From: Lachnospiraceae bacterium
Lineage (GTDB): Bacteria > Bacillota > Clostridia > Lachnospirales > Lachnospiraceae
DNA length: 64,000 bases
Direction: 5' to 3'
Assembly (NCBI GenBank): GCA_022781985.1
Contig: JALESH010000054.1
Span: 1 to 64,000 of the forward strand
Within the stretch, counting starts at the first letter, position 1, and each line of letters starts with the position of its first letter. This document shows positions 1 to 9,335 of the stretch, piece after piece. The notes beneath the pieces were generated by a model. The model was not told the DNA's origin, did no database searches, and saw only the letters and a program-made list of their open reading frames with translations. The translations under genes were made by a program, and so were the position numbers.

Positions 1-101
1 ATCCCGAAGGCTCTGAGAGCGTACTGCACAGAAGAGGTGATCCCCTCCTTAGGATCTGTCAGTGTTCCGTCCAGGTCAAATAATAAAGATTGAAATCTCA
101 T
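1..101 (-). CDS. HAD-superfamily phosphatase, N-terminal fragment (cut by window edge)
   Basis: The minus strand from the ATG at 99-101 stays open to the left edge and encodes about 33 residues beginning MRFQSLLFDLDGTLTDPKEG. DxDGTLTD is HAD motif I, with the nucleophilic Asp and the acid/base Asp two residues later. The TDPKEGI continuation is typical of the phosphoglycolate-phosphatase / beta-phosphoglucomutase branch, whose members hydrolyse small phosphate esters in the cytosol. The substrate cannot be told from this fragment. A good ribosome binding site (AGAAGGAG) lies 9 bases upstream and overlaps the stop codon of the SLH gene. The gap is only 8 bases, so the two genes are probably cotranscribed and perhaps translationally coupled. 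Confidence 0.85.
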   Translation of the reverse strand, partial: MRFQSLLFDLDGTLTDPKEGITSSVQYALRAFG

Positions 102-109
102 CTGTACCT

Positions 110-3100
110 TTACTCCTTCTGCTGATACTTTTCCAGGAACATCCTCAGCATCTTTGCGCACTCCGCCCTGGTGGCCTGGCCTCTGGGATCCAGTCTGTAG
201 GAGCCGTCCCCATTGGGCTTGCCGCTGACCATTCCGGCATCCACCGCCCACTGCAGATAGCCCTCTGCCCAAGCACTGACGGAGGCCTTGTCCGTAAAGC
301 CCTCCAGGGAGGCTCTTGCCTCCGTGTCATAGCCCTGTGCCTGGCCGAAGAGACAGAGCATCTTGGCAATCTGCTCCCGGGTAATGTTGTCGTTGACTCC
401 GTAGCTGCCGTCACTGTAGCCGTTTACGATTTTCTTATCATTGGCCCAGATGACAGCGCTGCTGTACCATCTGCCGGCTGCCACATCAGTGAATTTGGGC
501 TTATAGACTGCCTCAGGCTCTCCCGCCATTCGATAGAGCACCGTCGCAAACATGGCACGGGTCAGGGGCTGGTCAGGCCGGAACAGATCACTGCCTCCCA
601 CACCGCCCATCAGACCATTCTTATAAACAAATTTAATATTTTCATACTTCCAGTGGCCTGCAACAGCCTCCACATCCGAGAAGGGCCATTTCTCATCCGG
701 GATGCTCGCTGCCTTCTTCACCGCCAGGGTGACTTCCGCCTCTGCCGGATTATAATTCCGGCTATCCTCCGGCATAAAAACGATCCCATAGGCTGTAATG
801 CCGCTGTCTGCCGCCCCGGGCCTTGCCGCCGGATCCTTCCATACAAAGCTTCCGGCCACAGCTGCGTCCCGTCCTGCCCCTCCTGCTCCGTTGCCGTGGA
901 GCACACTGCCCCCGGTCAGCACAGAGGCACTCAGAGCCTCTCCTTCGGTGATCTCCGAAGCAGCAGGCAGTACAGCGATATAGGGAGTGGCTTTGGCCAC
1001 GCTGATGGCCACGGTTCCCTCCAGTCCCAGATAGTCCGGATCATAGGGGGTAAATATCCAGCCAGCTTCTGTCGTTCCCACTCCCGGCACGGATGAAGGC
1101 GCCTTCCAGAGCAGGCTGCCCTCCACCTCTGTATCGGTTCCACTCTCCACAAACACTGCCGGACGGAAGGACAGCCCGGATAAGGCCTCCCCATAGGTCA
1201 GCTCGCTGTTCCTCAGGGCCACTGCCGATCCCTCCTTCAGAGCCGTGGGTTTACGGTCTGTCAATGTAAGATTTATGGCTGCAATGGCATCCGCATAGTT
1301 CCGGGTGGTTACTGTCACCCTGATGCTTCCCGCATCTCCTGCCTCTCCTCCGTCCACCCGATAGGACAGAAGCCCCGATGGCGTAACAGATGCGGATGTG
1401 ACAAAGGCCGGATTCTCTGCAGAGGATACAGAATAGGACACAGTGCCGCAGTCTGCCGGAAGCTGACCCTCCAGCAGCTCTGCCAGGTCGATGCTGTCCT
1501 CTCTGCTCTCCGTATACAGATAGCTTCTGCTTACAGCCTCTATGGCCGGAGCAGCAGCCTTATGGATCCTTCCTGTGGATGTGGTGTAGGTGCTTTCTTC
1601 CAGTATATAATTTGCAGCCGCCGTCCCCTGCAGGGCTGCCGTAACCCGGATAGGTTTATTGCTGCCTGCATCGGCATCCTCAAATTCTGCTGAAGCAGTG
1701 TAGTCTCTCCCCAGGCTCAGGGCTACATCCCGGCCTTCCGCAGTAAATGTGATGCCGCTTACCGTAACCCCTGTGGTTCTGCCATCGTAGGTCTTGGTGG
1801 CTCCTGCCAGGCTCACCTCTCTGATCTGAATGACCTGCAGCTCGGGGGATGGGGATCCTCCCCGGGAATACCTGTCCTCCTCCAGCACCGGCCCGTTGCT
1901 GAAGGACACACCGCTGGCGGACACCCGGTTTTCCACCGGATGGGAGGTCAGGAAGGACATGCCTGCTATTTCAGTTGCAGATCCTGCCAGCAGCCAGTCC
2001 CTGCTCTCGAAACCGGAAACCGCACCGGAGCTGCCGCCCAAGGGATCATTCCAGGTCACATCCACACCATACCAGCCGCCGTCCACCTGTACATAATTCC
2101 ACATATGGGGCTCTCCTGCCGAGGAAGCTGAGTTCCTTGCCTGCCCATCCACCAAAACACAGGGAATCCCTGCCCCATCACAGAGTACCTTAAAAGCCTT
2201 GGCATAGGCTTCACATACCGGGCCATCGGTTGATGCGCGTCCCTCCAGGGCACAGATGCATTCCCGGCAGTCATTGGCAATATTGTTCAAATTACTGCTT
2301 CTGTTATATTCGTTGGATCCGGTCAGCCAATCATTAAAAAAAATAAGCTTTTCCTCTGTGCTCCCGGAGCCTGCCATAGACAACAGGCTTTCCACCCTGC
2401 TGTCCCGCAGCTCTATACTGGAAGCGATCTCCCCCTCCCTCCGGTATTTTTCAGCCCGAATATCAAACCCCCCCTGGCTGGTCTCTCCCTTCAGCATAAA
2501 GTAGATAGAAACGGTATAGGTCCAGCCCGACGCATTGTTCCCCTTGCCGGAAGCAGTATACCCTGAGACAGTTTCCCCCGAGAGCCAGAAGACCTCCGGA
2601 TGATCCCTGTCGAAGGCATCATAGGCTGCCCTGATATAGGGTACATAGCTCTGATAGACCTGATAGGCCGCTCCGCTGATTTCCTCCCTGGCGGCAACCG
2701 TTCCCGTCACCTCTGCCACCGGAATGATATGACTGTCAGCTGCAAAATAGCTGCTCTCTATGAGATAATCCTCTGTTCCATCGTTGTCGGAGGCCTCCAC
2801 CAGGGTATCGTAGAATGCTCTGATCTCCGCCGCATCCGTCAGATCCAGCCTGTCGATCCATTCCACGGCCCGGTCTCCCAGCTCCACCTGCCCCCCGGCC
2901 AGTCTGACCATTCCCCCGGGCATGGCGGAGGACTCTGATGCCGGCATCTCAAACCATTCCTCCAGTTCTACGGCCTCCGGCTCTTCTGCACTGCCGCCAG
3001 CCGCCTTCTCCTCTGCGGCCGCCAACGCCCCTGCCCCCCGGGAGGCCGCTCCCAGGGCAAAAGAAGCTGATAAGGCCAGCATCAGCACTCCCTTTCCTAT

Positions 3101-3136
3101 TATTTTCCGTTTTTTCCTGTTCTTCATCCCATCCAA
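110..3136 (-). CDS. Secreted SLH-domain protein with transglutaminase-like domain
   Basis: A 1,008-residue exported surface protein. Residues 1-41 form a signal peptide (KNRKKRK, then a hydrophobic stretch ending near ALAAA). A transglutaminase/protease-like core at about 255-375 shows a plausible Cys-His-Asp triad: C308 (GPVCEAYAKAF), H344 (PHMWNYV) and D359 (VDVTWNDP). Residues about 440-525 resemble a YDG/MBG bacterial adhesin repeat (TKTYDGRTT), and further beta-rich repeats follow. Residues about 817-1008 hold three SLH domains, which in Firmicutes anchor proteins to cell-wall polysaccharide. Whether the core is a peptidase, a transglutaminase or inactive cannot be told. A purine-rich site (AGAGGAAAGGGG) sits before the first ATG, which favours this start over the Met at position 4. 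The SLH block closely resembles that of the glycosidase at 26168-31525. Confidence 0.85.
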   Translation of the reverse strand: MDGMKNRKKRKIIGKGVLMLALSASFALGAASRGAGALAAAEEKAAGGSAEEPEAVELEEWFEMPASESSAMPGGMVRLAGGQVELGDRAVEWIDRLDLTDAAEIRAFYDTLVEASDNDGTEDYLIESSYFAADSHIIPVAEVTGTVAAREEISGAAYQVYQSYVPYIRAAYDAFDRDHPEVFWLSGETVSGYTASGKGNNASGWTYTVSIYFMLKGETSQGGFDIRAEKYRREGEIASSIELRDSRVESLLSMAGSGSTEEKLIFFNDWLTGSNEYNRSSNLNNIANDCRECICALEGRASTDGPVCEAYAKAFKVLCDGAGIPCVLVDGQARNSASSAGEPHMWNYVQVDGGWYGVDVTWNDPLGGSSGAVSGFESRDWLLAGSATEIAGMSFLTSHPVENRVSASGVSFSNGPVLEEDRYSRGGSPSPELQVIQIREVSLAGATKTYDGRTTGVTVSGITFTAEGRDVALSLGRDYTASAEFEDADAGSNKPIRVTAALQGTAAANYILEESTYTTSTGRIHKAAAPAIEAVSRSYLYTESREDSIDLAELLEGQLPADCGTVSYSVSSAENPAFVTSASVTPSGLLSYRVDGGEAGDAGSIRVTVTTRNYADAIAAINLTLTDRKPTALKEGSAVALRNSELTYGEALSGLSFRPAVFVESGTDTEVEGSLLWKAPSSVPGVGTTEAGWIFTPYDPDYLGLEGTVAISVAKATPYIAVLPAASEITEGEALSASVLTGGSVLHGNGAGGAGRDAAVAGSFVWKDPAARPGAADSGITAYGIVFMPEDSRNYNPAEAEVTLAVKKAASIPDEKWPFSDVEAVAGHWKYENIKFVYKNGLMGGVGGSDLFRPDQPLTRAMFATVLYRMAGEPEAVYKPKFTDVAAGRWYSSAVIWANDKKIVNGYSDGSYGVNDNITREQIAKMLCLFGQAQGYDTEARASLEGFTDKASVSAWAEGYLQWAVDAGMVSGKPNGDGSYRLDPRGQATRAECAKMLRMFLEKYQQKE

Positions 3137-3260
3137 TCCCCTTTCCTCTGCGCCTGCAGTTCCTTCTGACTTATATCTGCCTGTAATTATACCAGATTTC
3201 TGCAGAAAAGAAAACAGGAATCCTTGCCGTGGAGTCCTGTGCAGGGAGTTTTCATTTTCA

Positions 3261-3289
3261 TTGAGGAAAAAACCCGGGTATGCTATAAT
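3261..3289 (+). promoter_or_regulatory. Sigma-A type promoter with extended -10
   Basis: The -35 box TTGAGG (3261-3266) is separated by 17 bases from a perfect TATAAT (3284-3289). The TGC before it makes an extended -10. It faces the plus-strand chemoreceptor gene starting at 3349, about 60 bases downstream, whose ribosome binding site is GAAAGGAG. An intact promoter thus precedes a coding region that now looks broken. Confidence 0.7.
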
Positions 3290-3348
3290 TATAATCTATA
3301 ATTATAATAAAGCAAAAGAAATCCCTGTCAGAAAGGAGCTGACCCACT

Positions 3349-4518
3349 ATGAAAATCCGAGGAAAGATCCTGATTTTATCTCTGCTGCCACTGACCCTGG
3401 TAGCCATAGAATCCCTGCTTTCCATATATCTGAAAACCAGGAGCGACAGAGTGCTGTCACATAATATCATGGGAAGTATAGGACGCATTATGGGCATCAC
3501 CTGGGTAATTACCCTTCCGGTGGTTCTGATCACGGTATACCGCCTCACCTCTTCCCTGAAACGCACCATGAAGATCATTGAGGCTGCTGCCAGGGGTAAT
3601 CTGACCGTGGAATTCCTTCAGAAGGATCTGGCCCGGAAGGATGAGATCGGCAACATCGCTAGGGCGGCCGGAAGACTCCAGCAGTCCCTCAGGGACATTG
3701 CGGGCGGCCTGCAGCAGACCACCATATCCCTGCTTGAGACCTCCCGGGATCTGGAGCAGATGTCACTGCAGACGGGAGAGGCTGCAGACAGTGTGGCCAG
3801 AGCTGCCGGAGACATCGCTGCCGGCTCTACCACCCAGGCCGATGCTGCAGGGAATATTACCGGCAGTATGCAGAGCGTCACTGAAGCTGCGGAGGACTCC
3901 TCCCGGGCGGTTACCCGTTTCCGGCAGATCATGGGGGACATAAGGGAACTGGGAGATCAGGGGATCCGCGCAATGGAAGAGCTGGGGGATTGCCGCCCAG
4001 ACCAACCTGCTGGCCCTCAATGCCTCTATCGAAGCTGCCAGAGCCGGTGAGCAGGGCAGGGGCTTTGCAGTGGTGCGGAACAGATCAAGGCACTGGCCGA
4101 GCAGTCCGGCAGCTCTGCCGTACAGATCGATGTCGTCATCCTGCAGCTGCTGGCCGAATCAGGAAACACAGTGGAGACCATGACCCAGGCCTTGGCAATG
4201 ATCGAGGCTGAGAATAAGCTGATTGCAGATACCCACAGCATATTTGAGCAGGTACAGGGCGGAATCTCCGGCTCCGGAGACAGCATCCATGCCATAAAAT
4301 CCCATAGCGACAAGCTGGAGAAGGCACAGAGCAATATTATGGATGAACTGAGCAGCCTGTCCGCACTGGCTCAGGAGAATGCTGCCTCTACAGAGGAGGC
4401 TGACGCCTCTGCAGAGGAGATGTCTGCTGCCATCCACACCATGGCGGAGCATGCCCTGACACTTAAAGCCATGGCAAATGACATGAAAGAGAGGATTGCT
4501 GTTTTCCAGATGGGCTGA
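3349..4518 (+). pseudogene. Degraded methyl-accepting chemotaxis protein (two compensating frameshifts)
   Basis: The ATG start has a strong ribosome binding site, and frame 1 reads to a stop at 4048-4050. The first 233 residues give a TM helix (about 8-27), a very short external loop (about 20 residues), a second TM helix, a HAMP-like segment and signalling coiled coil. The conserved signalling tip [20 protein letters not shown] is encoded in frame 2 from 3989. From about 4078 the reading returns to frame 1 ([14 protein letters not shown]) and continues to 4518. The first switch also seems to lack part of the helix that normally precedes IAAQTN. The second is explained by loss of one base near 4074-4077. 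The missing ligand domain suggests a further deletion. Family role: membrane receptor signalling to CheA. Sequencing error could explain one frameshift but not the missing segments. Confidence 0.75.
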
Positions 4519-4542
4519 CAGCCTTTTTGACAAATCTGCCTG

Positions 4543-5238
4543 TTATTTTTCAGCCCTCCTCTCTCCTGCTGCCATCTCCTTCACCCTTGCCAGCCCCCTG
4601 CTCACCGGCGGCAGACTGATCAGCACCAGCGTAGCCGCCGCCTCCAGGCCGATATAGGAACCATTGTAGACAAGAGAATAAACCGGTGCCGACATGTTAT
4701 AGTCTGCTGCATAGCTGCCAAAAAATATCAGGCCGGACAAAAAGGCAAAGAAATACCTGCCCAGCACCCCTGCGATATATCCCTTTACCATTCCGTTTCT
4801 GGCTTTTGAAAATATCCCGGACAGCCCCAGTGCGCCAAAGGCAAATATATAATCTGTCAGCATCTGGGGCAGGCTGATGATATAAGGATCTACAATGAGC
4901 TGCAAAAAGCCATAGGCCACTGCCGTCATCAGGCCTGCCCTTAAACCAAACCAATAGCCTGTTAAAGAGATGAACAGCATACTCAAAAGCGTCACGCTTC
5001 CCCCCATGGGCAGATCCACCACCTTGATCATGGAGGTCACCATAGCCAGTGCCATGGCCATGGCTGAGAACGCAAGCTGCCTGGCGCTGAAGCTCCGCCC
5101 CCCTCCTTTTTGACCCGAAATAAAACAGGCCGCCAGAAGAACCACCAGCATGACGGCAATCAGTCCCCCATAGCCCAGTCCGGTAAGCTGATAGGAGCTT
5201 CCCCATTCGTCAACCACCTCTGTTACAAAAATAGACAT
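4543..5238 (-). CDS. thiT: Thiamine ECF-transporter substrate-binding subunit ThiT
   Basis: An integral membrane protein of 231 residues with about six to seven TM helices. The family hallmark GGSVTLLSM is followed by the R-x-G pattern (FGLRAGLMTAVAYG), as in ThiT, the S component that binds thiamine and docks with the shared EcfAA'T energising module (not in this window). An extra N-terminal helix (about residues 20-42) precedes the ThiT core. I chose the Met at 5238 because GAAGGAGG lies 7 bases upstream; an in-frame Met nine codons earlier overlaps that site. A TPP riboswitch with its own promoter lies upstream and supports thiamine as substrate. The gene converges on the broken chemoreceptor gene. 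Confidence 0.92.
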   Translation of the reverse strand: MSIFVTEVVDEWGSSYQLTGLGYGGLIAVMLVVLLAACFISGQKGGGRSFSARQLAFSAMAMALAMVTSMIKVVDLPMGGSVTLLSMLFISLTGYWFGLRAGLMTAVAYGFLQLIVDPYIISLPQMLTDYIFAFGALGLSGIFSKARNGMVKGYIAGVLGRYFFAFLSGLIFFGSYAADYNMSAPVYSLVYNGSYIGLEAAATLVLISLPPVSRGLARVKEMAAGERRAEK

Positions 5239-5246
5239 AAAAAAAC

Positions 5247-5281
5247 CTCCTTCACTGTAAATCATAAATCACCGGAAGGAG
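5247..5281 (-). promoter_or_regulatory. Expression-platform hairpin masking the thiT ribosome binding site
   Basis: On the minus strand CTCCTTC (5281-5275) can pair with GAAGGAG (5253-5247) across a 21-base loop, and a run of seven T follows. The 3' arm is the Shine-Dalgarno sequence of thiT. The hairpin could therefore hide the ribosome binding site, end transcription, or both when TPP is bound. The pairing is seen directly; the switching role is inferred. Confidence 0.55.
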
Positions 5282-5361
5282 TATGCCGTCAGATGCCCGA
5301 TCCCGGATACCTCCTATTTGCAGTGGTAATTCCGGGCCGTAAATGCATCAGTATTTGCGGT

Positions 5362-5450
5362 CATCAGTGCTTCCCTACGCCGGCATTATCCGGGTCAGGT
5401 TATGAGGGTCAGAGCCTGGCGGCTCAATCTCAGCAAGTGCTCCCCTAGCG
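5362..5450 (-). ncRNA. TPP riboswitch (THI element)
   Basis: Read on the minus strand, the element starts CGCTAGGGGAGCACTTG and contains the conserved GCTGAGAT, then ACCCTCATAACCTGA, CCGGATAATGCCGGCG and TAGGGAAGCA. These are the hallmark segments of the thiamine-pyrophosphate aptamer: the P1 arms AGGG/TAGGGA, the CTGAGA loop and the ACCTGATCTGG-like arm. It lies about 120 bases upstream of thiT and just downstream of a consensus promoter, so it should reduce thiT expression when TPP is plentiful. Confidence 0.95.
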
Positions 5451-5474
5451 ATTTATTCTGTTTTGTACGCATCC

Positions 5475-5503
5475 AATATACGATTTTTCTTCCGGATTGT
5501 CAA
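5475..5503 (-). promoter_or_regulatory. Promoter of the TPP riboswitch-thiT unit
   Basis: On the minus strand there is a perfect -35 TTGACA (5503-5498), a 17-base spacer and the -10 TATATT (5480-5475). The aptamer begins about 25 bases downstream. The promoter lies just beyond the addA stop codon, so thiT is independent of the addBA operon. Confidence 0.8.
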
Positions 5504-5516
5504 GCTCCTCCTCTCA

Positions 5517-8500
5517 TTACAGCAGGATCTCCTGTCCCAGCCCAAAGGAATAGATCACCCTCTCCTTCACTCTCTTTCCCGTAATCTGAACCAGCGCCCT
5601 CTCATAATACTCCAGCTGCTTTCGGTATCTGTCTGTCAGTTCCTGAGGCGCAGAAACCCGATCCGTCTTATAGTCTGCCACCACCAGCTCCCCATCCTCC
5701 TCAAAATACACATCGATGATCCCCTGGATCAGCACCAGCTCCTGTGAGGGGAACTTCTCATTCAGCTCGCGGGCGGGCAGACCCAGTACAAAGGGCTGCT
5801 CCCTGTAAAGACAGCCCCTTCCCTCAGCCTCCCGCATCCGCCTGGCCAGGCCGGTGTCCAGAAATCTCTCAATAGCAGGGACAGAGACGGCTGCCGCATA
5901 CTCCCGGCTCAGCCGCTCCTCCTCCACCATTCTCCGGATCTGCCCGCTCACATCCCCCTCCCTGCCAAAGTCCAGCAGCTCCATCACCTTATGGAAGGCA
6001 TTTCCCCTGGCGGCTCCTCCCAGGATTTCCTCCTCCAGCATGAATTTGGGGATGTAGGGCACCACCGTTTCTTCCTCATACAGTCGGAAGGAATACCTCT
6101 CCTCCTCATCCTCCCCCGTCCTTTTCAGCTCTGACACGGTGGTCTTTGTATACAGGTCGGCCAAATTGCTGTGGGGATAGCGCCAGGAAAACAAATCGGA
6201 CATATGGGCCAGCAGATCCTCGTCCAAACTCACCGGAAAATCCCGTCCCTCCAGCCTCCTTTGGGCGGCTCCGGCCACTGCCTGCTCTCTTATTTTTGCT
6301 GTCAGAATATCCTTTTCATCCAGGATTTTCACTGCCAGCACAGACTCTTCTGCCCAGGCCCCCGGCCCATCCAGCCCATATTCTTCCCAGATCGGCGCAA
6401 AAGCCCTGTCCCGGGCAAAGGCAGGCAGGATCCAATCCAGATAACAGCCGGCCCCTGTCAGCTCTCCATAGAGGAGCCTTGCCCGGCCGTCCTCACCTGC
6501 CCTTCGCATAGCTGCCGGAAGCAGCAGGCCCAGCTTCTTTTCCGGCCTGCTGATGGTTCCGGTCATAATCAGCTTCTCCCTGGCCCTGGTGAGGGCTACA
6601 TAGAGCACCCGCAGCTCCTCTCCCAGGCTGTCCAGACGCATTTTCTCACTGATCACGTTCTTCCTCAGCGTCTTGCTCTGCAGGCGGGACAGGGCGTCCA
6701 CATAGTCCACGCCGATCCCCATATCCACATCAGCAATCATTTTCCCACCCGCATCCTGCATGTTGAAGCGCTTGGAAAGGCCGCAGACGAAGCAGATGGG
6801 AAATTCCAGACCCTTGCTTTTATGGATGCTCATGATGCGCACCACATCTGCGTTTTCATCCAGGATATTGGCCTCTCCATAATCCACCTCATATTTCTCC
6901 AGCTGTTCGATATACCGAACAAAATGGAACAGTCCATAATAGCTGGTCTTCTCAAACGCCGCCGCCTTTTCCAAGAGCATCTGTACGTTGGCCCGCCTCT
7001 GTTCCCCTCCGGGCAGGGCAGAGACATAGTCCATATATCCGGTACCGGCTGCCAGCTCCTGTAAAAGCTCATGGATGGGCATATAGACGGTCTTATCCCG
7101 AAAGCCGTCCAGACGCTCCAGGAAGGCCGCCGCCTTCCTCCCCAGCCTCTCCCTTTCTGCCTCCGAAGCCTCTCCTGATGCCCCATTCTCCTCCGGCCCG
7201 GCCGACTCTGCCGCGGACATCTCCTCCTGACAGGAGCAGTTCCTCCCTTCTGCTTCCTTGGCCAGCTCCTTCAGGCAGAAATACAGCTTCTTTTTCCTCT
7301 CTCCGGTGAGGGCTCTGACCAGGGCCGCCTCCCTGTCGGTAAAGCCTCCGAAAAAGGATTTCATCACTCCATAGAGGGGAATATCCTGCTGGGGATTGTC
7401 CAGCACCCGCAGAAGCTGCAGCAGGGCCTGTATCTCCCTGGCTGCAAAATAACCCGTCCTGGAGGCCGAATGGGAGGGGATGCCCTCCTCCTTTAAAATA
7501 CTTTTAAAATCCTCATCCCAGCCTGCATTGGTTCGGAGCAGGATGACGATGTCCTTATAACGAGCCGGTCTCAGCTTCCCTCCCTCCGTCACCGGAAACA
7601 CTCCCACCAGCTCCCTGATGCGGCAGGCCACTGCATAGGCCTCCTTCTTTCTTTCAGACAGCCTGCGGTTTTCTCCCCCTTCACCGCCGTCCCACTGCAG
7701 ACCCTCATCTGCTTCCGACTCTTCCTCCTCCGTTCCCTCCTCTTTTTTTATCAGCAGAAGCTCGGTGATATTGGGAGAAGAACCAACCTGCCTCTCCTGC
7801 TCCGGATAGGCCGCTCCCGGATACAGGGCCGCTTTTTCATCGTAGACGATTCCTCCCAGCTCCCTGCCCATGATCCGTTCAAAAAGGAGGTTCACGGTCT
7901 TAAGCACCTCCTCCCTGCTGCGGAAGTTCTTATGCAGGTCGATCCTCCTGCAGGTATCCGACTCCGGTGTATAGGTCTCATATTTTTCCATAAAGATCTC
8001 CGGTCTGGCCAGACGGAATCTATAGATGCTCTGCTTCACATCCCCCACCATAAACCGGTTGAAGTTTCCTGCATCCTCTCCGGAAATACTCCTCAGAAGC
8101 AGCTCCTGAACCATATTGCTGTCCTGGTATTCATCGATCAGGATCTCCTCAAAAAAATCCCGGAAGTCCAGGGCCGTCCTGGTAGGCTCATAGCCGCCCT
8201 TCTCCCCCCTTTTCACCAGGATGGAAAGGGCCAGATGCTCCATATCGCCAAAGTCAATGATATTTTCCTCCCGCTTTTTCAGATCCAGCGCCCTCTTAAA
8301 GGCCAGTGTCAGATCCACCAGCTCACAGACCGCCTCCCTGCTGCCCTGCATGTATTCCACTGCCTTTTGGGGAGAGACAGGAAAATATCTGGTACAGACA
8401 GCCTTCAGCGTCTCCTTGATGCCCTTCCGTATCTCCTGCACCACCGTCCTTTTCCATGGCGATACGGAATCATCCTTTTTGGAGGGAAGGCGCCCGAAGG

Positions 8501-9332
8501 TCATCCCCCGGAACAGGAGGCAGCCCTCCTGATAGCCTTTAACAGCGGCCAGCTTCTCCAGCTTCTCCTCCTCTGCCTCCAGCATCTCCCCATACATATA
8601 GGGTCCGTCGGGCTGCTGACAGATGGCAATGCACTCCCTGATCCGATCCAGACAGTCCTGGGCCAGCCTCCTCACCTGCTCCATCCCATACTGCAGGAAG
8701 GAACTGGCCTCCAGCTCCTCCGGGGTACGGATATCATAGTCAGCCTTTCTCTCCTCCAGCCACTCCTCGGGCCAGGGATTGCTCTCCGCAAACTGATACA
8801 GCCTCAGAATATGCTCTTCGATCCCCCGATCCCGGTTCCCTATGCTGAAATATTCCACACAGCCCAGGAAACCCTCCTCCTTCTCCTGAAATTTTTTTTC
8901 CAAAAGCTCCTTCATCACATCCTGCTTCAGCAGCCTCAGCTCCCCCTCATCCGCCACCCGAAAGCCCGGATCCAGCCCGATATCATTAAAATTATTCCGT
9001 ATGACAAACAGGCAGAAGCTGTCAATGGTGGTGATCTGTGCATTATGAATCAGAGCCGCCTGCTTCTGGAGATGCTCATTCTCCCCGCTCTCCTCCAGCC
9101 TGGCCTCAATGGCACGCCCGATCCTCTCCCTCATCTCGGCCGCCGCCGCATTGGTAAAGGTCACCACCAGCAGCCTGTCGATATCCGTACACTTCCTCTC
9201 ATCGCTGATCATCCTCACGATCCTCTCCGTCAGCACCGCGGTCTTTCCCGACCCTGCCGCCGCTGACACCAGCAGATTCCTCCCATGCTCTTCGATAACC
9301 TGCTGCTGCTCCGGTGTATACTCTATTCCCAT
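5517..9332 (-). CDS. addA: AddA, helicase-nuclease subunit A of the AddAB recombination complex
   Basis: A 1,271-residue UvrD-type helicase with a C-terminal RecB-family nuclease, the usual length for Firmicute AddA. Visible motifs in order are Walker A SAAAGSGKTAVL (about 23-34), motif II LIDEYQDSN, motif III GDVKQSIYRFR, motif V SIHKSKGLEFP, motif VI VALTRAREKL, and the nuclease motif GIIDVY then VVADYKTD near the C-terminus. AddAB resects double-strand breaks and loads RecA, and the complex recognises Chi-like sites. The start overlaps nothing and lies 3 bases after the addB stop, as expected for a coupled addBA pair. The insertion at about residues 545-565 is unusually acidic (runs of Glu). 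Confidence 0.97.
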   Translation of the reverse strand: MGIEYTPEQQQVIEEHGRNLLVSAAAGSGKTAVLTERIVRMISDERKCTDIDRLLVVTFTNAAAAEMRERIGRAIEARLEESGENEHLQKQAALIHNAQITTIDSFCLFVIRNNFNDIGLDPGFRVADEGELRLLKQDVMKELLEKKFQEKEEGFLGCVEYFSIGNRDRGIEEHILRLYQFAESNPWPEEWLEERKADYDIRTPEELEASSFLQYGMEQVRRLAQDCLDRIRECIAICQQPDGPYMYGEMLEAEEEKLEKLAAVKGYQEGCLLFRGMTFGRLPSKKDDSVSPWKRTVVQEIRKGIKETLKAVCTRYFPVSPQKAVEYMQGSREAVCELVDLTLAFKRALDLKKREENIIDFGDMEHLALSILVKRGEKGGYEPTRTALDFRDFFEEILIDEYQDSNMVQELLLRSISGEDAGNFNRFMVGDVKQSIYRFRLARPEIFMEKYETYTPESDTCRRIDLHKNFRSREEVLKTVNLLFERIMGRELGGIVYDEKAALYPGAAYPEQERQVGSSPNITELLLIKKEEGTEEEESEADEGLQWDGGEGGENRRLSERKKEAYAVACRIRELVGVFPVTEGGKLRPARYKDIVILLRTNAGWDEDFKSILKEEGIPSHSASRTGYFAAREIQALLQLLRVLDNPQQDIPLYGVMKSFFGGFTDREAALVRALTGERKKKLYFCLKELAKEAEGRNCSCQEEMSAAESAGPEENGASGEASEAERERLGRKAAAFLERLDGFRDKTVYMPIHELLQELAAGTGYMDYVSALPGGEQRRANVQMLLEKAAAFEKTSYYGLFHFVRYIEQLEKYEVDYGEANILDENADVVRIMSIHKSKGLEFPICFVCGLSKRFNMQDAGGKMIADVDMGIGVDYVDALSRLQSKTLRKNVISEKMRLDSLGEELRVLYVALTRAREKLIMTGTISRPEKKLGLLLPAAMRRAGEDGRARLLYGELTGAGCYLDWILPAFARDRAFAPIWEEYGLDGPGAWAEESVLAVKILDEKDILTAKIREQAVAGAAQRRLEGRDFPVSLDEDLLAHMSDLFSWRYPHSNLADLYTKTTVSELKRTGEDEEERYSFRLYEEETVVPYIPKFMLEEEILGGAARGNAFHKVMELLDFGREGDVSGQIRRMVEEERLSREYAAAVSVPAIERFLDTGLARRMREAEGRGCLYREQPFVLGLPARELNEKFPSQELVLIQGIIDVYFEEDGELVVADYKTDRVSAPQELTDRYRKQLEYYERALVQITGKRVKERVIYSFGLGQEILL

Positions 9333-9335
9333 CCT

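Noticed and set aside
4508-4560. Possible terminator between the decayed chemoreceptor gene and thiT
   Set aside because: The best stem (GGCT/AGCC with a 3-base loop before TTTTT) is only 4 bp; longer pairings need a large loop.
7932-9266. 444-codon plus-strand open frame opposite addA
   Set aside because: Shadow of the addA codon pattern; the product is rich in Leu, His and Gln with no domain, while addA shows all helicase motifs on the other strand.
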